Positions 57,784-64,000 of a DNA stretch of 64,000 bases are shown here, one piece after another. The DNA is from Amycolatopsis regifaucium (GTDB taxonomy: Bacteria; Actinomycetota; Actinomycetes; Mycobacteriales; Pseudonocardiaceae): the NCBI RefSeq assembly GCF_001613935.1, contig NZ_LQCI01000034.1:783031-847030 (forward strand). Reading direction: 5' to 3'. A program made the translations under genes and the position numbers. Positions within the stretch are counted from its first letter, which is position 1. Every line of letters starts with the position of its first letter. The notes under the pieces were generated by a model that worked only from the letters and a program-made list of their open reading frames with translations, was not told the origin of the DNA and did no database searches.

Positions 57784-59123
57784 TCGCGACACTGCGGCGC
57801 AGGCTGCTGGGCCTGCTGTTGGTCGCCGTGATCGTCGGCGGCGTGGCGCTGAGTATCGCGCTGTACGAAAAGGCGTTCACGCCGGTGGTGAGCGTGAAGC
57901 TCCAATCGGACAGCATCGGGAACCAGTTGCTGAAACAGTCCGACGTGAAGGTCCGCGGTCTCATCGTGGGTTCGGTGCAGGACATCGCCGCGACGCCGGA
58001 CGGCGCCGAACTCACGCTCGCGCTGAAGCCCGAATCGGCGAAACTGATCCCGCAGAACGTTTCGGCGCGATTCCTGCCGAAGACGTTGTTCGGTGAGCGG
58101 TTCGTCTCCCTCGAGATCCCGGACGCGCCGTCGGCGAAGACGATCAGCGAAGGCGACGTGATCACCCAGGACCGCACGTCCAGCGCGGTCGAACTGGAGC
58201 AGGCTTTCGCTCACCTGATGCCGGTCCTGCAGGCGGTCCAGCCGCAGAAGCTGTCGAGCACGCTTTCGGCGATCTCGACCGCCCTCAACGGCCGCGGCGA
58301 CCAGCTCGGTGACACCCTCGCGCAGCTCGGCAGCTACGTCGGCGACCTGAACCCGCACGAGCCCCAGCTCCAGCAGAACCTCAAGGAGCTCGCGAAGTTC
58401 TCGGACAATCTCAACGCCGTCGCCCCGGATCTGGTGCGGACGCTGGACAACCTGAGCACCACCACGCGCACGGTCGTCGACCAGAAACTGAACCTGGCGA
58501 ACCTCTACGGCAGCGTCACCCAGGCCTCGGTCGACCTGCAGACCTTCCTGCGGAACAACGCCGACAACCTGATCCGCCTCGCCGACACGGCCCGCCCGAC
58601 GGCGGAACTGCTGGCGAAGTACTCGCCGGAGTACCCGTGCGTGATCGGGCAGATGGCCGACAACCTGCCGAAGATCGACAAGGCCCTCGGCAAGGGCACG
58701 AACCGGCCCGGTCTGCACGCGACCATCGAGGTCACCGTCAACCGCGGCCCGTACCTGCCGGGCAAGGACGAGCCGCGGTTCGAGGACAAACGCGGTCCGC
58801 GCTGCTACGACCTGAAGCAGTTCCCGGACCCGTTCCCGCAGTATCCGCCGGACGGTCCGATCAAGGACGGCAGCACGGTCAAACCGCCCGCCCGCTCGGC
58901 CAACGACGGCCTCTCGCCGTCCAACGGCTTCGCGAACTACGGCGGCTACAACGGGAACGGCGGCGGCGCGCCCGCGGGTGACCCGTCGTACAGCACCTCG
59001 GAATCCGACTTCCTCGCGCAGCTGGTCGCCCCGCAGGTCGGCATGTCCGCCGCGGACGTGCCCGGCTGGGGCTCGCTGCTCGTCGGTCCGCTCTACCGCG
59101 GAGCGGAGGTGCATGTCCAGTGA
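57780..59123 (+). CDS. MCE family protein, MceA position
   Basis: 447 residues from ATG 57780. One N-terminal helix (LLGLLLVAVIVGGVALSIALY) precedes the MlaD/MCE domain (TPVVSVKLQSDSIGNQLLKQSDVKVRGLIVGSVQDI ... SARFLPKTLFGERFVSLEIP). A long helical region then forms the tube or needle, with many LxxL heptads to about residue 280. The C-terminal about 130 residues are Pro/Gly/Asn-rich and low complexity (NYGGYNGNGGGAPAGDP), followed by VGPLYRGAEVHVQ. It is the first of six MCE subunits that form a lipid-transport complex across the envelope. Confidence 0.92.
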   Translation: MIATLRRRLLGLLLVAVIVGGVALSIALYEKAFTPVVSVKLQSDSIGNQLLKQSDVKVRGLIVGSVQDIAATPDGAELTLALKPESAKLIPQNVSARFLPKTLFGERFVSLEIPDAPSAKTISEGDVITQDRTSSAVELEQAFAHLMPVLQAVQPQKLSSTLSAISTALNGRGDQLGDTLAQLGSYVGDLNPHEPQLQQNLKELAKFSDNLNAVAPDLVRTLDNLSTTTRTVVDQKLNLANLYGSVTQASVDLQTFLRNNADNLIRLADTARPTAELLAKYSPEYPCVIGQMADNLPKIDKALGKGTNRPGLHATIEVTVNRGPYLPGKDEPRFEDKRGPRCYDLKQFPDPFPQYPPDGPIKDGSTVKPPARSANDGLSPSNGFANYGGYNGNGGGAPAGDPSYSTSESDFLAQLVAPQVGMSAADVPGWGSLLVGPLYRGAEVHVQ

Positions 59124-60151
59124 GGGGATTGCTCGCACCGCTGATCAAGCTCTGCGTCTTCGTCGTGGTCACCGTGCTGTTCACGACGATCCTCGGGATC
59201 AGCATCGCCAACATCAACACCACCAGCACGAACGCCTACAAGGCGCGCTTCAGCGACGCGACCCTGTTGCTGCCCAACGACGACGTCCGCATCGCGGGCG
59301 TCAGGGTCGGGCAGGTCAAGGACGTCCGCATCGTCGACCGGCGCCAGGCCGAGGTCGAGTTCGAAGTGGACGCCGGCCGCAAGCTGCCCGCCGGGGTGAC
59401 CGCGCAGATCAAGTTCCGGAACCTGGTCGGCCAGCGTTATGTCTCCCTCGGGCAGGGCACCGACTCCTCCGGCAAGACCCTGGAGCCCGGCGGCAACATC
59501 CCGCTCGAGCGGACCACGCCGGCGCTCGACCTGACGCAGTTGTTCAACGGGTTCAAGCCGCTGTTCACCGCGCTCAACCCGGACGACATCAACAAGCTGT
59601 CCTACGAGGTCATCCAGGTCCTGCAGGGCGAGGGCGGCACGATCGAAAGCCTGCTGAAGCACACCGCGTCGCTGGCGACCACGATCTCCGACAAGGACCA
59701 GGTGATCGGTGAGGTCATCGACAACCTGAACTCGGTGCTCGACACGGTCAACGCGCATACGCCGCAGCTGAACGACCTGATCGTCAAATTGCAGCAGCTG
59801 GTCTCCGGGCTGGCCGCGGACCGCGAGCCGATCGGTGACGCCATCGACTCGCTCGGCACCTTGGCGCAGACGACGTCCGGCCTGCTCGGTGAGGCCCGCG
59901 AGCCGCTGAAGCAGGACATCGCCGCGCTCGGCACGCTGTCGAAGAACCTCAACGACAGCCAGCCGATCGTCGAGCACTTCATCCAGTTCCTGCCGCAGAA
60001 GGTGACGGCGCTGACCCGCACCGCCGACTACGGGTCCTGGTTCAACTTCTTCGCCTGTGAAATGACAGGAGCCGTCGCCCTGCCTCCGCTGATCAACGAA
60101 CCGATCAACCTGCCGCTGCTGCCGGTGAACCGGGCGAGGTGCACGGCATGA
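59120..60151 (+). CDS. MCE family protein, MceB position
   Basis: 343 residues, GTG start in a GTGA overlap with the upstream gene. Helix IKLCVFVVVTVLFTTILGI; MCE domain YKARFSDATLLLPNDDVRIAGVRVGQVKDVRI ... VTAQIKFRNLVGQRYVSLGQG; then long helical stretches (about 150-290) for the multi-subunit tube. A C-terminal Cys pair (FFACE ... ARCTA) fits the external, disulfide-holding ends common in Mce proteins. Confidence 0.92.
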   Translation: MRGLLAPLIKLCVFVVVTVLFTTILGISIANINTTSTNAYKARFSDATLLLPNDDVRIAGVRVGQVKDVRIVDRRQAEVEFEVDAGRKLPAGVTAQIKFRNLVGQRYVSLGQGTDSSGKTLEPGGNIPLERTTPALDLTQLFNGFKPLFTALNPDDINKLSYEVIQVLQGEGGTIESLLKHTASLATTISDKDQVIGEVIDNLNSVLDTVNAHTPQLNDLIVKLQQLVSGLAADREPIGDAIDSLGTLAQTTSGLLGEAREPLKQDIAALGTLSKNLNDSQPIVEHFIQFLPQKVTALTRTADYGSWFNFFACEMTGAVALPPLINEPINLPLLPVNRARCTA

Positions 60152-61134
60152 AGTCGTTCCAGAAACGCAATCCGGTCCCGATCGCGCTGGTCGGCATCTC
60201 GGTGCTGCTGCTCGGTTTCCTCGCCGCGCTCAACTCCGACGACCTGCCGGTGATCGGCGGCGGGACGACCTACAGCGCGGACTTCTCCGAGACCTCGGGT
60301 CTGCAGGAGGACAACGACGTCCGCGTCGCCGGCGTGAAGGTCGGCAAAGTCTCCGAGATCAAGCTCGACGGCGACAAGGTCCGGATCTCCTTCAAGGTCA
60401 AGGACGCCTGGCTCGGCGACAAGACCAGCGCGGCGATCAAGATCAAGACCGTGCTCGGCCAGAAGTACCTGGCGCTCGACCCGCAAGGGCAGCGCACGCT
60501 CGACCCGAGCGCCACCATCCCGCGTGAGCGCACGATGTCGCCGTTCGACGTCCTCGACGCCTTCCGCGGGCTTTCGCAGACGGTCGACAACATCGACACC
60601 GCCCAGCTGGCCAAGAGCTTCGACGTCATCTCGGAGACCTTCGCCGACACCCCGGCCGACGTGAAGGGCGCCCTCACCGGCCTTTCGCGCCTCTCGGACA
60701 CGATCGCTTCCCGGGACTCGCAGCTGGCGAGTCTGCTGGCCAACACGCGGCAGGTCTCGCAAACGCTCGTCGACCGCGACGCCGAGTTCCAGAAACTCCT
60801 GTCCGATGGCAACAAGCTGCTCGGCGAGGTGTCCCGCCGCAAGGAGGCGATCTCCGCGCTGCTGGACGGCTCGCGCAACCTCGCCACCCAGCTCAAGGGC
60901 CTGGTCGACGACAACGACGCGCAGCTCGACCCGGTGCTCACCCAGCTCGACCAGCTGACCTCGATGCTGCAGCGCAACCAGGACGCGCTCGGCCAGGGCA
61001 TCGCGCGGTTCGCGCCGTTCATCCGGGTGTTCACCAACACGATCGGCAACGGCCGCTGGTTCGACAACTACATCTGCGGACTGGTCCTGCCGTCGTTCGG
61101 CCCGATCAACGAGAAGGGGTGCTACGAGAAATGA
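60148..61134 (+). CDS. MCE family protein, MceC position
   Basis: 328 residues from ATG 60148, overlapping mceB as ATGA. Helix PIALVGISVLLLGFLAAL, MCE domain YSADFSETSGLQEDNDVRVAGVKVGKVSEIKL and IKTVLGQKYLALDPQG, then a helical region to about 270 and a Cys pair near the end (YICGL, KGCYEK). The low-complexity tail of the A subunit is absent. Confidence 0.92.
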   Translation: MKSFQKRNPVPIALVGISVLLLGFLAALNSDDLPVIGGGTTYSADFSETSGLQEDNDVRVAGVKVGKVSEIKLDGDKVRISFKVKDAWLGDKTSAAIKIKTVLGQKYLALDPQGQRTLDPSATIPRERTMSPFDVLDAFRGLSQTVDNIDTAQLAKSFDVISETFADTPADVKGALTGLSRLSDTIASRDSQLASLLANTRQVSQTLVDRDAEFQKLLSDGNKLLGEVSRRKEAISALLDGSRNLATQLKGLVDDNDAQLDPVLTQLDQLTSMLQRNQDALGQGIARFAPFIRVFTNTIGNGRWFDNYICGLVLPSFGPINEKGCYEK

Positions 61135-62309
61135 GTACCCGTCTCGGAGACAGCCTCGCCCGCGGCCTCACCATCGCGATCGTGCTCGCGCTGGTGGTCG
61201 CCGGCGCGCTGTGGTGGACGCTCAAGGACGCCGGCCGCAACCATCTGACCGCCTACTTCGCCGGTGCCGTCGGGCTGTACGAGGGCAACAGCGTCCGGAT
61301 GCTCGGCGTCGAAATGGGCACGGTCACCAGGATCCAGCCGATGGGCAACCAGGTCCGCGTCGAACTCGAATACGACCGTTCGGTGGCGGTGCCCGCGGAC
61401 GCGAAGGCGATCATCGTGTCGCCGTCGCTGGTCAGCGACCGCTACGTGCAGCTGGCCCCGGCCTACAAGGGCGGCCCGCGCATCGACGACGGCGCCGTCA
61501 TCGGCCTCGACCGCACCGAGGTCCCGCTGGAGGTCGACGAACTCGCGGCCAGCCTCTCGCGGGTCAGCAAGTCGCTCGGCCCCGACGGCGCCAACAAGAA
61601 CGGTTCACTGTCGAACCTGCTCGACACCGCCGCGAAGAACTTCGACGGCAACGGGCAGGCGCTGCACGACACGATCACCAAACTCGGCCAGGCGGCGGGC
61701 ACGTTGTCCGGCAACTCCGGCGACCTGTTCAAGACGGTCGAGAACCTCGGCTCCTTCTCGCAGACGTTGGTGAACAGCGACAAACAGGTCCGCGATTTCG
61801 AGCGGCAGCTCGCCGACGTCAGCGGTTTCCTCGCTGGGGAGCGGGAAAACCTCGCGGCCACGGTGAAGCAGCTGTCCGACACGCTCACCGCGGTGCAGGC
61901 GTTCATCGAGAAGAACCGCGACCGACTGAAGTCCAATGTGGACAAGCTGGCCAGCGTGACCAAGGTGCTCGTCGACCAGCGCGGCGCGCTCGCCGAGGTC
62001 CTCGACGTCGCCCCGGTCGGCCTCGGGAACCTGGTCAACACCTACAACGCGTCGTCGGGCACGCTCGACGCGCGGGCCAACCTGAACGAACTCACCCAGC
62101 CGCCGCTGGTGATGGTGTGCAACCTGCTGAAGCAGACCCCGGACGCGCTCGACGCGCTCGGTGACGCGTGCAAGGGGATCGCCGGGCTGGTCGACGGGCT
62201 GGTGCCGCTGCCGTCGATCGCGCAGGTGATCCAGTCGTCGCAGGCGGGCCAGTTGCCGCCGCTTCCGCTCCCCATCGCCGGTCAGCTCTACGGAACGGCG
62301 GCGAAGTGA
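61131..62309 (+). CDS. MCE family protein, MceD position
   Basis: 392 residues from ATG 61131 (ATGA overlap). Helix LTIAIVLALVVAGALWW, MCE domain LTAYFAGAVGLYEGNSVRMLGVEMGTVTRI ... IIVSPSLVSDRYVQLAPAY, then helical LxxL repeats (LSRVSKSLG ... KQLSDTLTAVQAF). Two C-terminal Cys (VMVCNLL, GDACKGI) and a Pro/Leu-rich end follow. Confidence 0.92.
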   Translation: MSTRLGDSLARGLTIAIVLALVVAGALWWTLKDAGRNHLTAYFAGAVGLYEGNSVRMLGVEMGTVTRIQPMGNQVRVELEYDRSVAVPADAKAIIVSPSLVSDRYVQLAPAYKGGPRIDDGAVIGLDRTEVPLEVDELAASLSRVSKSLGPDGANKNGSLSNLLDTAAKNFDGNGQALHDTITKLGQAAGTLSGNSGDLFKTVENLGSFSQTLVNSDKQVRDFERQLADVSGFLAGERENLAATVKQLSDTLTAVQAFIEKNRDRLKSNVDKLASVTKVLVDQRGALAEVLDVAPVGLGNLVNTYNASSGTLDARANLNELTQPPLVMVCNLLKQTPDALDALGDACKGIAGLVDGLVPLPSIAQVIQSSQAGQLPPLPLPIAGQLYGTAAK

Positions 62310-63514
62310 ACATGAAGAGGTCTCTCGCTCTCATCGCTTCCGGAACGGTCGCCGCGCTGACGTTGAGCGGGTGCGGGTTCAGCGGGATCTACGACATCCC
62401 GCTGCCCGGTGGCGCCGAACTCGGCGACCACCCGTACACGGTCAAGGTGCAGTTCCGGGACGTGCTCGATTTGACCCCGCAGGCCGGGGTGAAGGTCAAT
62501 GAGGTGTCCATCGGCCGGGTCGAGGCGATCGGGCTGACGCCGGACGGCTGGAACGCCGAGGTCACCCTCCGGGTCAACGGCAATGTGAAGCTCCCGGCGA
62601 ACGCGCTGGCCAACGTCCGGCAGTCGAGCCTGCTCGGCGAGAAGTACGTCGAGCTGGCCGCACCGTCGGACGGTCAAGGCAAACTCGCCGACGACGCGGT
62701 CATCCCGCTGGCACGGACGAACCGCAGCGTCGAGGTCGAAGAGCTGCTCGGCGCGCTTTCGCTGCTGCTCAACGGAGGTGGGGTCGAACAGCTCAACACC
62801 ATCACCAAGGAACTCAACAACGCCACGAGCGGCCGCTCGCCGGAACTCAAGGCGTTGCTGAACAACACCAACCAGCTGGTGACGAACCTGGACAAGCAGT
62901 CCGCGAACATCACGCGGGCACTCGACGGGCTGAACCGGCTCTCCCTCACGCTGAACGGCCAGAAGGACAAGCTGGTCGGCGCGGTCGACAACCTCGGCCC
63001 CGGACTCGGGGTGCTGGAGCAGCAACGCGGCCAGCTGGTGACCATGCTGAACGCGCTCAACAGCCTCTCCGGCGTCGCCGTCGACACGGTGAACAAGAGC
63101 AAGGAAGATCTCGTGGCCGACCTCAAGGCGCTGCAGCCGACGCTGCAGAAGCTCGGCGAGGCGGGCTCGGATCTGCCCAAGGCACTGGAGATCCTGCTGA
63201 CCTTCCCGTTCAGTGACGCCGCCTACGACGGCGTCAAGGGCGACTACTTCAACCTGTTCGCGAAGATCGACCTGAACCTGAACGAGATCCTCAAGAATCT
63301 CGGCCGCAGCCGGCAGAATCCGCTCCAGGACGTCGTCCCGGTGCCGGGGCTGACCGGCGGCACCGAGGGGCCGGGCGTGAACCCGCCGCTGCCGATCCCG
63401 GACAGCGTCGGGGGCGTCGGCGGCGGCCAGGTGAGTGCGCCGCAGAGCGGCGGACAGCCGCGACAAACCGGACCCGCCGGTATCTTCGGCCTGCTCTCGG
63501 GAGGTGCGGGCTGA
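62306..63514 (+). CDS. MCE family lipoprotein, MceE (LprK) position
   Basis: 402 residues from GTG 62306 (GTGA overlap; ATG 62312 also possible). Unlike its neighbours it has a lipoprotein signal: ALIASGTVAALTLSGC with the lipidated Cys at residue 23. The MCE domain follows (YTVKVQFRDVLDLTPQAGVKVNEVSIGRVEAI ... VRQSSLLGEKYVELAAP). It ends in a Gly/Pro/Gln-rich tail. The E subunit is the lipoprotein in mycobacterial mce operons, which fixes the order A-F here. Confidence 0.93.
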   Translation: MNMKRSLALIASGTVAALTLSGCGFSGIYDIPLPGGAELGDHPYTVKVQFRDVLDLTPQAGVKVNEVSIGRVEAIGLTPDGWNAEVTLRVNGNVKLPANALANVRQSSLLGEKYVELAAPSDGQGKLADDAVIPLARTNRSVEVEELLGALSLLLNGGGVEQLNTITKELNNATSGRSPELKALLNNTNQLVTNLDKQSANITRALDGLNRLSLTLNGQKDKLVGAVDNLGPGLGVLEQQRGQLVTMLNALNSLSGVAVDTVNKSKEDLVADLKALQPTLQKLGEAGSDLPKALEILLTFPFSDAAYDGVKGDYFNLFAKIDLNLNEILKNLGRSRQNPLQDVVPVPGLTGGTEGPGVNPPLPIPDSVGGVGGGQVSAPQSGGQPRQTGPAGIFGLLSGGAG

Positions 63515-64000
63515 TGCTGGTCCGGAGGACGAAGATCCAGTTGGTCATGTTCGCGATCATCTCCGTGGTCGCCATCGTGTACGCGCTGATCCGGTTCGCC
63601 GGGCTCGGCTCGGTCTTCGGCGACGAGGGCTACACGGTGAAGCTCGAACTCAAGCAGTCGGGCGGCATCTTCTCCAACGCCGAGGTCACCTACCGCGGCT
63701 TCAACATCGGTCGCGTCGGCGAACTGCGCCTGACCAAGAGCGGGCTGGAGGCCGATCTCAACATCGCGCCCGACGCCCCGCAGGTGCCCGCCGATCTGGA
63801 CGCCGTCGTCGCGAACCGGTCCGCGGTCGGCGAGCAGTTCGTCGACCTGCGGCCCAAGAACGAGAACGGGCCGTTCCTGCGGCCGGGTTCGGTCATCCCG
63901 GCGGACAAGGTCAAGACCCCGGTGCCCACCGAACAGCTCATCGGCGACCTCGACAGCCTCGCGGCGTCGGTGCCGACCGATTCGCTGCGCAAGGTCGTCG
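63514..64000 (+). CDS. MCE family protein, MceF position (cut by window end)
   Basis: 162 complete codons from ATG 63514, sharing one base with the mceE stop. LVRRTKIQLVMFAIISVVAIVYALIRFAGLG is the membrane anchor, then YTVKLELKQSGGIFSNAEVTYRGFNIGRVGELRL and DAVVANRSAVGEQFVDLRP, the MCE domain. The helical part continues beyond the window. Confidence 0.9.
   Translation, partial: MLVRRTKIQLVMFAIISVVAIVYALIRFAGLGSVFGDEGYTVKLELKQSGGIFSNAEVTYRGFNIGRVGELRLTKSGLEADLNIAPDAPQVPADLDAVVANRSAVGEQFVDLRPKNENGPFLRPGSVIPADKVKTPVPTEQLIGDLDSLAASVPTDSLRKVV

Overview
The window is high-GC actinobacterial DNA. Gene order and content suggest Pseudonocardiaceae, most likely Amycolatopsis or a close relative; this rests on synteny memory, not a search. 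The main pointer is the right half: rpmG-hadA-hadB ... tRNA-Trp-secE-nusG-rplK-rplA ... rplJ-rplL followed by an MCE (mammalian cell entry) lipid-transport operon. GTG and TTG starts, 4-bp start/stop overlaps and a probable leaderless transcript fit the same group.

Left quarter (1-14785): after the tail of a PAP2 phosphatase and a DUF559 protein comes a long leftward operon, read from 14785 down to 1340. Its order is sugar C-methyltransferase, cytidylyltransferase-like nucleotidyltransferase, PIG-L deacetylase, SDR epimerase, DUF4910/M28-like protein, flippase, GT2 glycosyltransferase, polysaccharide pyruvyl transferase, dTDP-sugar 3,5-epimerase, class-III aminotransferase, and two tandem secreted right-handed beta-helix proteins. 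Most junctions overlap by 1-4 bp, so it reads as one unit making, exporting and perhaps trimming an unusual surface glycan. This is the best candidate for an undescribed system.

14983-23931 holds separate housekeeping or secreted genes: S8 protease, BtrH_N/DUF4872 protein, YVTN propeller, HtpX, RmlA, sialidase-like propeller, lipoprotein and YajQ. A tRNA-Tyr (24051) is followed by a frameshifted tyrosine integrase, a small ORF, a GT2 gene and decayed lower-GC coding sequence. This is an eroded integrative element ending near 26395.

26663-41490 is a mixed accessory and stress region: DHFR/RibD-like, GNAT, DUF4241, TetR with VOC, ArsR with VOC, a DesK/NarL-type two-component system, DedA, a PhoX-type Tat protein, TetR with alcohol dehydrogenase, Lon with a HAIR-like operator, an S-adenosyl methyltransferase and a second GNAT. 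Several regulators have visible palindromic operators. A large membrane GGDEF/EAL protein (41771-44386) keeps its EAL motif but has a degenerate GGDEF.

44465-54452 is the translation/secretion core: tRNA-Thr, tRNA-Met, L33, HadAB, tRNA-Trp, SecE, NusG, L11, L1, an L10 leader, L10 and L7/L12. It is interrupted by a SGNH hydrolase, an LLM oxidoreductase and an aspartate aminotransferase with a large internal deletion. 54983-64000 is the start of an MCE importer operon (ATPase, two YrbE permeases, MceA-MceF), cut by the window end.

Across the window, intergenic gaps carry a recurrent small palindrome built on GCGTTTAG-NNNN-CTAAACGC, plus many perfect long-stem hairpins at gene ends that serve as terminators.
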